From positions 2,294,001 to 2,358,000 of the forward strand of contig JAACJP010000001.1 of assembly GCA_013368375.1 (NCBI GenBank): DNA of 64,000 bases, read 5' to 3'. This document shows, piece by piece, positions 46,760-58,710 of this stretch (positions are counted from its first letter, which is position 1; the number at the start of each line of letters is the position of its first letter). Under the pieces are notes generated by a model. It searched no databases and was not told where the DNA came from. It worked only from the letters and a program-made list of their open reading frames with translations. The position numbers were made by a program, and so were the translations under genes. Origin of the DNA: Tricholomella constricta (taxonomy: Eukaryota; Basidiomycota; Agaricomycetes; Agaricales; Lyophyllaceae).

Positions 46760-48215
46760 GATATTCACTGGATTATCACGGGATCCGAGATCATACACCA
46801 GAGGTTACCCTCTATTTCGTCGATCGCGACGTTGGGGAACTCACTGGCTGGATGAAAATCCACAGGCCATAAAGCCGCTCCTTGAACGCGAGGCGTCGGG
46901 TCTTGTGCACCTCCTTCTGTCAACGTCTTTGAAATATACGCCTCTCGCCGCGCTGTCTCGGCCTGTGACTGGAACGATTGGCAAGACACTCGTTGTGACT
47001 CTGGGAGCGTTAAAGCTGTTAAGGAAATCTACAGGCTCTGTTCAATGCAGGATTGGTCGAGCATGCAATCGATCTCATCCGAGGAGGAACAGGGCAACTC
47101 GTCCATGCTGATTTGGCGAAGAGTAGCGGTCGACCTTCCAGCTCTTCCTATCACCACCACAATCACCATGGTCATGACCACCATATCCCACAGCCTAGAT
47201 CGATACTATCGCATGACTCTTCTGCACCTGGTGTGTCTCTTTTTTTGTTCACAATGAGCGGTGTCTTGGTCTTAGAGCTTATTTGTATAATGCAGTTTCC
47301 GCTCGAAATTGACACTCTCCATATCCATTGATATCTTTCCAAGAAGCTATGAGTCACATTGAAAAGAATATAGGCTGAAGTATATAAGAAACTCGTCGTT
47401 GCTCTCCTGAGTACTGGGAATGAAATTGTAGATCTTCAGTCTCCCAAACCACTCTCCGATGATGGGTGGGGAGGGATATTCGACACAAATAGGCCTTCCT
47501 TACGAGCGGCATTGGAGGGAATGGGCTAGAAGTCTTCGATTTGGGCGTTGTGCCCGACGAGTTGAGCACCCTCCGTCCAAATCGCTCAAGCAGACTCTTA
47601 CCAGTTCACAGCGTAGACGTACATGTGACAGTTATCCAACGAGGCCTTGAGGCCGCAGACCTTCTTCTGACGACAGGCGGGACATCTATGGGGCCCACGG
47701 ACCTCCTTAAGTCAGTCATTGAGCGCCATTGCAACGGGACAATCTACTTTGGTCGCGTCACCATCAAGCCGGGAAAGCCAACCACGTTTGCCACCACTCA
47801 GTTCAAGATTCGAAGCCCATGTTCGCACTGCCTAGTAATCCTGCATCTGCGCTGGTGACATTCCACGTCTTCGTTATTTCTGCACTGCGCCTGCTTGGCG
47901 GATGGCCAAAGCATTCCGTTCAGCTCCCGCGTGTCCATGTCAAGGTGTGTGCGTTGGATAATATCTTGTCAATGTCCACTCAATGAGGTCTTTGAATTCC
48001 ATCGAGTCCTCATCAAAACAGGACCAGAGGGCCTTCGGGCGTTTAGTACCGGAGGCCAGCGCTCGAGTAGGGTCGCGAGCCTGAGTGGGGCTAATGGCTT
48101 TGTTGTTCTTCCGCCGAAGTCTCCTGAGTCGCCCGCAAAGCTCGAAGCTGGTACCGACGTCGATGCGGTTATCATCGGGGAGATATACTCGGCATCAGGA
48201 AAAACCTCCCGCGAT
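46760..48215 (+). pseudogene. Gephyrin/CNX1-like molybdenum cofactor gene, decayed
   Basis: Remnant of a fused MogA-MoeA protein, which inserts molybdenum into molybdopterin. MogA-like pieces: WLDENPQAIKPLLEREASG, TPLAALSRPVTGTIGKTLVV and GLVEHAIDLIRGGTGQLVHA, followed by the His-rich linker typical of fungal fusions. MoeA-like pieces: ALLSTGNEIVDLQS, VFDLGVVPDE, LLLTTGGTSMGPTDLLKSVI, GRVTIKPGKPTTFAT, ALPSNPASALVTFHVFV and a domain-IV end (GANGFVVLPPKSPESPAKLE). Pieces occur in at least three frames, with frame changes near 46840, 47000-47060 and 47530, and much of the MoeA N-terminal part is missing. The 5' end is cut off by the upstream fragment. Confidence 0.82.
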
Positions 48216-48343
48216 AAAAATGTGCGAATTAGTAGAAATTATCGCAAAAGACTATACTTTGCTGAATGCAACATAAGGCTACTCAATCTCAACTGATTGT
48301 AAGCTTACTAGATAAAGTAAACTAATACTTGGATAATTCAACA

Positions 48344-51300
48344 TCAATATACATTAAAGTGTGTATGAGAGTCCTTGAAGGAATTGACGAAAAAAGAGGG
48401 ACAGGCATCGAGAACGGTTTGGCTTGTCCAGCTCGGCGGGACGGCGGCACCCCATTTGGGTAGAAGGTGTACGCTACGTTGAATAATGGACACCGGTACC
48501 ACAGAGGCAATACGCTCCCCGTCTGCGAAGGCGCGCTTGACTTTGTACATCTTGAAATTTGGATCCGGATATGGAGTAAAGTTTGTAAACCATTCGACGT
48601 ATGCGAGGTGACGAGGAGGAAAAATTTTTGAAGGGAATAGAAGGGGCAGGGAGGCAGGCGGGAGTGTGAATATGATGCGAACTTGAGCAACTCGACAGCC
48701 TGGAGCACACAGATGTTGGTCAGTGGTTAAAGATGAGAACTGGGGCACAGACATACCATCGATCTGAGAGACGTGTTCGGAGGCGTCTCTTGAGCTCCTG
48801 ACACGAACTAAAGCCGTGTCAAATCGTGCGGGAGCAATTACATTTCCGTGTTCATCGACTTTTTGGGGATAGACATGAAGTGAGTCAAGTGTCGTGTTGC
48901 CATGGAATTCTTCATTCCAAAATTTGATTCTGTGAAAGACAGGAAGGGTCGAAAATGGGATATGTATATCGGCAGCATCTTCTTCAATCTGGCGGCGGGT
49001 ACGTGTTGGGTGATTGAACTGAACGACAAAGCGTGCAAGGGCTGCGGGAAAGAAAGTTGCCCCATACATGTACATGATTTCGGATAACGATACAGATTTG
49101 CGTGTCGGATGTCGAGTCATCTTGTGGTGAAGGGCACAAGATAGGTCGGATGGTCGCCATCGAGTCTCGCAGTGTGCAGAAATTGGGACAGGGCCATCAC
49201 CTCGCCGCTGGGTTCGCCAGATTACGTAGTTCGTATGGTGCAGAATCTTCTCGCGTCGCTCAAGCCACTTCGTCATCTGCGGGAACTCATCTTTGTGGTT
49301 GGTAGCCTGATATGCATCTTTTGCAAAGTCTATATGGAGCCGTTCTGTTGCCTCTGTATTGTAGTTGTCGGTAGTACCGAAAACCTTGATCGCACGAACA
49401 TAGTGGGTAAGGGAGTGAAGCTTGGGAATGTTGAAGCCCTCGCGTATGCCGAGATCAACGAAGATAGACTTGTTGGCATGGAAGTCACATAGTGATGCCT
49501 CGAGCGCATCCAGGGTCTCGTCAGTGTGGACAGGGTACTGTGCGAGGTAAAGGAAATCCAATAAGGCCCGAGTAGCGCGAATGAGGCGCGCAGATGAGAC
49601 GGGCAAGTGAATATCTGCGAGCAACCCGAGCAGAAAACTGCTCATCTGCCGGTGTTCGGTGCCGCTAACACGAGATAATGTTGTGATGCCCTTGTGGAAA
49701 ATGCGGATGCTGTGGTTGGGGGGTAGTCGACGTACACGGGCATCGATTTCTGCTGCTCCACACGCCTCAGTGAGCCAACCAATAAGGTGCTTGATTACGC
49801 CTTGATGGAGCTGGTGAAGGATGTCAGGGGTGATGGAGAGGAAGATGTCGACGTAAGGGAGATCTTCCCAGAATGGATGCTGGAGGGGCTTGATGTTTGC
49901 TTTGCGACATGCTTCTGTGTAGTTGGGGCTTCCAAGCTGGTCGAGAGCAGCAAAGACGGCGTCCATGTCACGTATGAAGGCCTCGCAGGGGTACTCACCA
50001 AGTTCATCGTGGGCGCAATCACATCCGGGACAATCACCGGTGTATGCACCTGTGACCAGGCACTGCTCCGGATAATCGCCGATGTAAACAGCAAGTATGG
50101 GATGGCATCGACGCCAAATTCCATCCCCACTCATCATCTCGATGCCGTAGATCCCCGCATCCTTGAGAGGCTGTAAAATACGGGACATGCAAGCATGAAA
50201 AAGGTTTGCGAGGGTTCGCCGCCGAGCAGCCTTGACTGAAATGTGGAGCAGACGGGAGGTTGGGAGGTAAGCAAGGAGTATCTGCCCCTGTCGTGATGGC
50301 TTGCGGCGGATCGACTTCGGCAGGTTCCCAATGGTGAGGTACACAGGATATGCAGATTTGTTGCGGAATAGAGTAATCTGTGTCTTGTCCGATGATATAA
50401 TGATGGGAATGATTGTTGCGCCAGGCCTCGTTTGCTCAAGGACTTTCTGATTACACAGTGGTCAGCGACAAAACTAACATCGCGAAGGAAGCTAGCTTAC
50501 CTGTGTGCTCCACCACCACCTGCCAGTATTGAGCTCATGATAGAGCCGTAATGTTTTATCTGCATCGGCATAATGACGCTCCGGGGCAATGCAAAGGTAC
50601 TGCGCATGCTCGGGGTCACCATAGAGTGCCCGGATACATTCTAAGATATCACGAGCAAATATATCGAAGGCTTCACCCGCGACATTTGCCTCGAAATGCT
50701 TGAAAGCCGGTCGACGAGCTGGAATTTTGGTATCAATAATCTTGTTTAGTTCATTGGATGTCTGATACGAGAGGCCAAGTGCTTCGACAAGCTATAAGAG
50801 ATATATGTGAGTAATTTTGAGAATAGAGAATGGAGAATTGGAAGTGCACACACCCCTTCAATGTTGAGCAGATCGGAAAATGCTGTCGATCCCGATCCTC
50901 GAAGCTTTGCCCATCGTGCGATCTCCCAGTCCATCTGGGAAGCAAACGGCGCCCAGAGATTAGACTCGTCTCCAAGTGTGGTGGTATATTGAGTATAACC
51001 CGAAGCATTATTATCGGACAGTATAGGAGCGCCGGCCATACCACCAAAGTATTCAATGTGTGCGGGCGGCTGGCGAAGTCGGTCATGTGCTTCTGTCGAG
51101 GCACCTCCAGGTGCTCTGGCAGGCCCAGTATCGATGTCCATTTGGTCATTGAGTGATTCGGAGGGTTGTTGTGACGGAGATTGCGGCATGGTGGGAGGGT
51201 CTCTGGGCGGCTCCCATCCCGGATTCTGAAGATCCTCTCCCAATTCTTCTTCAGAATCAGGATCATTCTCCTCGAAGCTGTCGTGGACAGTAGGGACTCT

Positions 51301-51570
51301 GAGATCATGTTTGTCAGCTGGAAAAGGAAAATCATTGTCGTCGTAATCTGTGCCGAAGAAGTCTCCTTCGAAAGCTTCAGCTGGGCCAGTTGTTGATTGG
51401 GATGGTGGTGAGGCTCGACGACGACGTCCACCTACTACAGAAGGCCGTATCTGTCTCTCGAGCTCCATCAAGGCTGTGTTACATTCTGGTCTTTGTGATT
51501 TGCGCAGGTGCTGTAGGAGAGCGCCCTGCAAAGAAAACTTGGTACCACATCCAGAGCAAGGAAAGTGCAT
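48344..51570 (-). CDS. Plavaka-type DNA transposase
   Basis: Transposase of the Plavaka group of basidiomycete DNA transposons (CACTA-related). Start 51570 gives a C2H2 finger, MHFPCSGCGTKFSLQGALLQ, the usual N terminus. A long acidic, Pro-rich linker follows (ENDPDSEEELGEDLQNPGWE). The core includes IIISSDKTQITLFRNKSAYP, VYLTIGNLPKSIRRKPSRQG, MSGDGIWRRCHPILAVYIGD, DCPGCDCAHDELG, FLSITPDILHQLHQGVIKHL and GFNIPKLHSLTHYVRAIKVF, all characteristic of this group. Two or three introns lie in the 5' half (around 50440-50500, 50790-50855) and one near 48700-48760. No nonsense codon was noticed. Terminal inverted repeats were not found, so the element's borders are unknown. Confidence 0.87.
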
Positions 51571-51821
51571 GTTTGATGGCCAGAAAAGCAAGTGATACAC
51601 AAGTGAGATGTAGTTTTACGAGCTGAGGAAGGAGTGGACAGGTTATATTGTGTTTTGATGGTGGCGACTTCGAAAACGAACCATAATTATAATTCAAGCC
51701 CCGAGTATCTAGTCTGTCCTTTATCCCTGCCAGCACATCCCTCTCCTGACCACTAGTTTTACTATCAGTTCTGTAGTCCACTGTGAAAGGGTTCATCGCT
51801 CACTCGAAAATCATTGTATAT
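51571..51821. promoter_or_regulatory. Divergent spacer Plavaka transposase / DUF6532 gene
   Basis: 251 bases between opposite start codons, AT-rich. Contains presumed promoters of both genes. No transposon terminus was recognised. Confidence 0.4.
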
Positions 51822-54497
51822 GTCGACCCGACGATCCGGTCGGCTATCCAAGGCAGACGGTGGGCCAGGGAACGGTTCACCGAGCCTTGAAGGTGTTGAT
51901 GCTGCAAGTGCATTCCAAGAACCTGACAAGGACGAAGGTGGTAGTGCATTATTGTACATATGAAAGCATTTTAATACTCACCGTGACCGTTGTGGGCTTT
52001 TTAGACCTCGGCCCAATGATTCGCGCAGCAAAGAAGGCCGCTATTGCAAATCCCCGTCAGTTCCCGAGGCGACGAAGGTGTATTATCCAAACTCACAGTG
52101 AGTCTATAGCCTGGGAGCCCAAGAAGTCGCGTGCTCGTAAGAGAGCTGCCAGCAAGACAGAACTAGCAGACAGTTAGCATATCTATCAATCACTCAGCAT
52201 TCACTATAGCCTCTTCGTTTACAGCGAGTGCCCCAAAAGTTAAGAAATCAAAGGCCATCCCGTCGCCGACACCCGAAGTCATGCAAAGCAGTATGTGTTA
52301 GTTGCTATTGTATCGTTTAAACTTCTCATAAGATTGTACTTAGCTGGAATCTTGAAATCCCATGGAAGGGCTCAAAAGTCTTCCACTGTGGTGTCGATGC
52401 CCGTCAAAGCTAAAGAAAACTCCGAGAATTTGTCTGTCCAAGCGAAAAATAAACCATATACAATCAAGACAAGCGGTATGATTATAATGATTGAATTGAC
52501 CCAGCACTCACATTTATCCTGATAGCTGCAAGAGCCTATCGTGCTGCCAAGATCAGTGTTGAAGACGACAACGAGACCACCGAAGACATTGATATTGATG
52601 TAACACCGTCCCAACACTTAAAGCTCGCCACAGAGCAGACAAAGTCCATGGATGCGGACATCGATGCCATCGAAGAGAATATAGATGATGAAGGCGAAGA
52701 AGAACAGCAGCAAGACCTTGACGACGATTCTGACCAAGAGATAGAGGACCGTGATGGTGATGTTGATGTTGACCGTTTGGCGAGTGAGGTGTGTTATCTT
52801 AACAATTCCAAACACCCCTATACTCACAAGTGCTAACCGCGGCCGTCAGGCTATCCATTGGAACGATACTAATTTTCAAGTAATAACGGAGGCCGCGGAC
52901 AACGATACACACTATTTTAATTTTCCTCCCACTGCCCGGCGCAAACACACACGCTCTCCTAGTACTGACTCGAGTATTGGTAGTCATCCTCCAACTACTG
53001 ACGACGATCATGATGATCTCGAATTCGAAACCCAACCTGAAAGGAGGACACAAACTCGGAAACCAATGCTTGGTTCAGATGACGAAGTATCACCTCCACT
53101 GGTATGTCTCATGTCAATTCTCAACACTTGGAAGGATGCTCATAGATTACCAGGTAAAGAAAGTTTGTACACCTTCGGATGATAGTTATCTTCCATTTCG
53201 CCTCATCGCACATGCTTTAGAAACCAAAAAAATCGTTACAGCGAGAGGCAAAGTTGAAGCAGGAGGTGTGCACAATAAAGTCAACTCTATTCACTTGCCT
53301 GACTCTCTGCAGATGCCTCTGATAAAGGACCCGAAGGCGCACATCCACATCAAGCAGGAGCAGCTCACGCAGGCTCTGAACTGGAAACCGCGCACGAACC
53401 TCATCGTATTACCCAAAACCGCCAATGGTGACACTTTACAAATTGGGCTCAAACAACAGAACGACGACATCCAGCGAGTCATACGCCGGGGCATCGAGCT
53501 TGGGCGAGAATTTCTGGTGTTCGGGTCACCAGATGCCAAGCCCGTTGCTCTTACAGAGATAACAACAATGCTTACACCTTTATCAACAGGAGGGCCTGAC
53601 CACATCTCGACCCAAGCTTTGATTGCAGCGGCTGAGGGCCTCGGTTTTGATGGAGAGCTGGATATTGCCGATCGGATCGAAAGCGACACCATCAACTCGT
53701 ATGCAAAGCCATTACGAGAATATGTGAGTTGCGTACTGTCTCTTCTGTTCTATATTACTGACAGGTCGTAGGTCTCACAACGCCTTGGCATATTCCGCGG
53801 TGAGATCAAGAAACTCATCTTGCCCTCTGTTTCGAAGCATTGTGGAGTCTCGAAGGGCGACGTCGCGGCCATCGCTGTATTGCTCGACAAGAGTCAATAC
53901 TTATACCCTCCCAAAGATCAGGTACGGTCCACTCCTCTTATTCACGCGTTGACTGAACCCGTTACAGGGTTACGATCGCCGTCGCCCATTTCGGAGCAGT
54001 GTCATTCCTGCCGCCATCCGAGCTGCCTTCTTCGAAGATGGTGGCCTTGGACTTCAACGCCACCAGAGATTCAAATCGTCACTTCCCACTGCTCCGGGTG
54101 AGCTCGAGATTCCGATCTACATGCTGACACTAGTTGCTACTGCTGTAAGTCATAACAATCGTGATCTCAACATTCAATGCTTCTGACAATTTCCAATTTC
54201 AGATACACATAGTTCTCAAACAGTTACAGACTGCAACACCCACTGAATTTGCTGGGAAGGTTTTCGACAGCACATACAAGGCACATTTCCTCCTTATCAG
54301 AGGTCTGCAGGTGAACAAGCCCGACATCTACCACAAGCTCATGCACGATGTCTACCAAGATGTCAGGTAAGATTTGACTTTCACCTTACATTGTTCTTCT
54401 GATGATTGATTTCTATTCCTTATGTAGCAAGGCTCATCGGGAGGCGACACTAGAAGAAATTTTGAAGGACGTGGATTGGGATGCGATGGTCGAGTAG
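51822..54497 (+). CDS. DUF6532-type protein, acidic/disordered N terminus
   Basis: Start ATG 51822 (MSTRRSGRLSKADGGPGNG). The first half is low complexity: basic runs (PKVKKSKAIPSPTPEVM), acidic runs (NIDDEGEEEQQQDLDDDSDQ) and Ser/Asp patches, split over many short exons. The C-terminal half is globular: QALIAAAEGLGFDGELDIAD, VSQRLGIFRGEIKKLILPSV, VLLDKSQYLYPPKDQ, VIPAAIRAAFFEDGGLGLQR, LEIPIYMLTLVATAIHIVLK, EFAGKVFDSTYKAHFLLIRG and IYHKLMHDVYQDVSKAHREA, matching the DUF6532 pattern common in Agaricomycetes. Function unknown. Stop at 54497. Introns recur every 60-300 bases; 5' exon borders are uncertain. The position beside a transposase raises the chance that it travels with mobile DNA. Confidence 0.78.
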
Positions 54498-55273
54498 TAT
54501 TATTCTGCTTCGCCGGCGGCTTCATATATCCTCTCTTCCATATCTTATTAATTATGCCCCGTCCAATGCTATAATTCTTCATTTTTTTTCGCAACACCAT
54601 GACTACACAATTGAGGAAATATGACGGATAATCAGTAGCAGAGGGCGTTCATTCGTGTGCTTTGCCAGTGAATTGTCAGTAATTATGCGCCAGATTCTTA
54701 GGGGGCCGGAATAAGTAACTCTTTATACTTAAAACAAACAAACACAGGTAAGCCTGATAATTCATACAATTATCTGCCTTACAGACCATTGGGCCGAATT
54801 CACGATCATTTATCGGGGAAGGTTTTTCCTGATGCCTCACTGTAAGGCTAGAGAAACGAGCAGTCTCCTTTTGTATATATCTGTATTCATGTCACGATTC
54901 CGAACGATTCCTGCGCTCCTCAGCGAAGTGTGCAATCACTTGGTTTCAGCTTCACAAGTTCGACACAGCTTTGCTTGTGAAAGTTCTCCAAAAACTTGCC
55001 GCAAAAAAGGTGAGGGCTGGACGCTTGCGTCTACACAATAGATGTGGCAATTCACTACTAATTTCGACACTTGCCGCTGAAAACCTTTATTAAAGGTGCA
55101 TGTCAAATCGGCGCAAGCAGACCTACGCCACGGTGGGATATAGCAGCAGCCTTACATTAACCAGTCTAAATAAGCGACTGATATCCTAAATTCGTATCTT
55201 CCGAGATGGTATGATTGATATCAGTATTGTCGATATGTATATTAAATGTATATTCAACTCGTCCATCACTACT
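54498..55273. other. Intergenic, no gene recognised
   Basis: 776 bases, AT-rich, with only short shadow frames. The right end (from about 55175) is the part shared with the duplicated block at 45315. Confidence 0.55.
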
Positions 55274-57513
55274 TCAATTCGGTGAACGAGTTTGAGATGT
55301 GAAGTGGCGGGGCGTGCGACCCAGAGCCTCCATAAATTTCTCGAAGGTGATACAGCCGCCGCGGGTCTTCTTATCCCATTTAGGGTTGTTGAAGTTCACC
55401 ATATGGTCGAACTGTGCCTGCGACAATAAGGTCCACAAGGCGTCGATCCATGGAAGAAGGGCCCGGCACCCAGGAAGGATGTGTTCCTGGAGTGCATTTA
55501 TTTTTTCCGGGGATGTCAAAAGCATATGCTTGGCGCTCATGGCGCTTTCCAGCGAGTCTGCATCCCAAAGCGCAACTGGTACGGCAACTTTGCCGAGGCG
55601 CTGCTTGTTCTCGAAGTCGTAGTGAAGGGCCGCCCAAATTAGAATGTAAAAGAAGGATTCCAGGTCGTGGCGATAGAGATGGGCGGGAGGAGTGCCGTCG
55701 ACCAAGAGCTCGACGGCCATGAACGGGACGGTTCCCGTGCGATGTTTCGCAGTTGATAGTAAGATCTCATTGTTGACTTCGACAAATGAGGCCATGTCCC
55801 AGTCGTTCAGGATTCCCTTGACATTGCCATCGTTGGCGTCGTCGGCGTGTTTAAACATGAGGTTGTTCTCGCTTAAATCTCGGTGTAAAACTTTGGCATC
55901 GACATATGCATGATAATGGCCTGGCTGACGGTCAACAACGAAGCGAAAGAACATATTAATTAGAACTCACACTCCAAACAGTCGACAAATACGTCTTGAA
56001 AGGCCTCCACGCTGCCCACTTCCCATAATTTTCCATAAAACCTCATCAACAGAGCGTGGAGCCACCGGTCTTCAAAACCCTCGATCGGTCGCTGCTTCAA
56101 TAGCTCGACACGAGGAAGCTCCAATTCTTCGGCCGTCATGTTGGCGGATAGGTCGACTTCTGGAAGGTGATCGCGCCAATTGGGTAGCCTCTCACGAAGA
56201 CGCTTGATTGTCTCCGCCTCAAGCTTGCGGCTGAGCACAGGCCAACTGACCTTGAGCGCTCGCGGAATGGACGGCTCGTTCATACAGGCCACCTTGTAGA
56301 CCATCGTTCCGCGACCAATGAGCCCCCTATATCCAAACACAGTCTCCTCGATACGCAGTTTGGGGGTGATGCTAGAGGAGCTCTTTGGGATGGGAAGCTT
56401 GATCTCGGACCCGATGACGTCCTGCCAATGGCGAGGGCATTTTGGAGGGCGCTCGGGACGAGTTGCAGAAGAGGCCTGCACCAGATTGGGATCGAAGCCG
56501 GCATGCTTGTCGTCGCAGGCGCCAAGGGCGTAGAGCACGAGGACCAGCTTTTCAGGCTCCTCGTAAAAGTTGAAGGTCTCCGTTTGGATGACGCACGCGC
56601 GATCAAAGTACCACAGGGAGACCTGGAACCGATCGATCCAAAGGGCGGATATATAATGCCGGGTGGAGGCAGCCAGGCACTCGAGGGCATATGTGGCGAG
56701 CTGCAGGTGCGCTACGGTCAACTTAGGAGACACACGGCGACGTTTCACGCATGTGACATCTTGGCTTTCGCTGTACTTGCGCTTCTGGCTGCTGGCGGGG
56801 GATGGTGCAGCTCTGCGCCCATGATCGCCCACACCGGCGGTGGCAGTGGCGCGGATGGACTGGGATTGGGATCCCCGAGCAGGGTGCTGGCGCGCTGCGC
56901 TTGAAGGCACCTCTGGAATACGGAAATTAGACGACGAGGCCGTAGCAGACGATGTTTCGATAAAACCAGGGAAAGCAAGTGTATCTGCGCGTTCTGAGCC
57001 GTAGAATCTTCGTTTAAGTTCTATAATCTGGCCGACAAGCGACCAAAGAGGTTTTTCACCGGCGAAGATTTCGTCCACAGTGAGCATATCGGGTTTTCGT
57101 TTCGTTGCTAAATCGCTCGACAAGGGTTTGTCACCCTTCGCGTTCCAGAAGAAGATGGAGTTCTTCTCCGGCAAGTTTTGGTCGGAGGGTTTACTAAATT
57201 CCTTGGCCACCTTCGTGGCCTCCTTGACCAAGGTGTCTGCCATTTCCGCAAAGGGCGCATACATATCTTTCTCGTACCTCGCAGATTTGTAGGTTTCCAG
57301 CGGTCCAGGAGGCAATGACCAGGACTTCGAAAGGATGTGCCCTGCGAGCTCAGGCTTGACTCCCCAGACATTGGTGATGAACTGTGTCAAGTTAGCGTCA
57401 GAGGAATATTTTCCTTCGATGTCCTCCTTGAGGCGGGGTATGACGTTCTTGCGAATGGGGTTCTGCACGCCGGCAGCACCGCGCTTGTTGGGAGTGGAAG
57501 ATACGGTCGACAT
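55274..57513 (-). CDS. FunK1-type protein kinase
   Basis: Agaricomycete-expanded protein kinase family. Exons 55971-57513 and 55274-55920 join in phase (46-50 base intron) to 729 residues. The N-terminal ~400 residues include a fungal-type extension (DANLTQFITNVWGVKPELAG) and a Ser-rich basic linker with KRRRVSP. The kinase domain follows: glycine-rich loop GRGTMVYKV, catalytic Lys in RALKVSW, EAETIKRLRE helix, then after the intron catalytic loop HRDLSENN, DWDMAS in place of DFG, TGTVPFMAVELL and LESFFYILIWAALHYD. The intron lies just before the catalytic loop (CLEC/HYHAYVDAKVL). All core residues needed for catalysis except the DFG Phe-Gly are present, and DWD-type is usual for the family. 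A truncated copy lies at 45427-46253. Confidence 0.92.
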
Positions 57514-58710
57514 GTCTAAAAGAGTCTGTGAGTAGTTAAAATGAGTAGAGCACTCTGAAGGTAGGCTTACCAGAGTAGTCAGTTTCTGATGATGCGTCGG
57601 ATCGAGGCGAAGAAGAGGAGGAACTGGAGAAACACGGCATAGTGGGCAGGTCTTTATAGTGTCCGGAGTTAATGTGGCCAGAACGTGGAGACAATGCTAA
57701 GTTCAGTTTTCCTGGCCAGAATTATGATCAGTCTTTGGAAATAAGATAACTGGCCAACGCGTTAAACAATGGGCGAAGTTGAAGGCAAGGCGCCATCACG
57801 CCATCAGTGACTGTGACAGGCGCGTCGCGTCAGTCACGTGGATTCCAGATCACACCCGGAGCATTGCCACTCACTGCTGTCAGGCGCCGGCGGAAGCCAA
57901 TTTCTCAGCTTACGCTCTGCGACTACGACGCAGGATAAATAGGATGCTCGTCTGAATCTATGAACTCTCGCAATGGCTAGCTGACTGTGAAGATTGACGC
58001 TGCGAAGCCAATGAGCCCGAACGTAAGTCATCTGTTCGAATAATGCAAAAGTTCAGTTAACGTGCTAGTCAGGGCATCAGATGACTTGAGCGCATTTTAT
58101 GTTTCAAAACCGAGACTAGGGCTAGTGCCCTTTCGTGGATTTGGTGGTGACGAGCACGACATGACGGGTGAGTAATGCTTTCGCCGATGTCTCCGTTTCT
58201 CAACCTACGATAACCCCAACAGGCGGGTTGTTTATCTGCTGCATCGAACCCATGGCATCAAGGTCCTTGATACGCACACTGTAGATTACCCCGTCGCCAA
58301 TTTATCCACACACGCCGCCGAGCTTAGAGATTTGCAATACATTGACCGCCGACGGATACAAACCATTCACTACATCGCCAAACTAAGAGTTGACGATTGG
58401 CGCAAAAGATCCTGGCGTTATGGTACTAATGACTCACAAGTTCGGAGAATTGCAGGATGAGAACCGCCTGAGTAAGTTGTTGCATTTCAAAGGTCTTGAA
58501 ATCCGAAGCTATGGTAAAATTTGTCGAAATGAGCGTAAGTCTGCTTTCGAAATCCTGCTATTTTGCGGCAGTGCTATGCGTATGTTGCGCGAGAATCGAC
58601 AGAGCCGCTGGACTACTTATTATAAATAAGCCGACTTGAGCGCAACCGCAAGTAGGACTAAGTAGGATCAGTAGTATCCAATCGTGAGAAACGATGAGAA
58701 CGCGTCCTTG
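57514..58710. other. Intergenic with possible remnant exons
   Basis: The first ~250 bases are the FunK1 promoter, partly repeated at 46255-46375. At 58080-58440 two adjacent frames separated by a GT..AG-like gap (58167-58221) read SAFYVSKPRLGLVPFRGFGG and VVYLLHRTHGIKVLDTHTVD; they might be exons of a small gene but no start codon fits. An inverted motif TGACTG..CAGTCA occurs near 57810-57830. Confidence 0.4.

Noticed and set aside
57800..57840. Inverted TGACTG..CAGTCA motif as a transposon terminus
   Set aside because: Very short, no matching partner at another site and no flanking target duplication; more likely chance or a promoter element.
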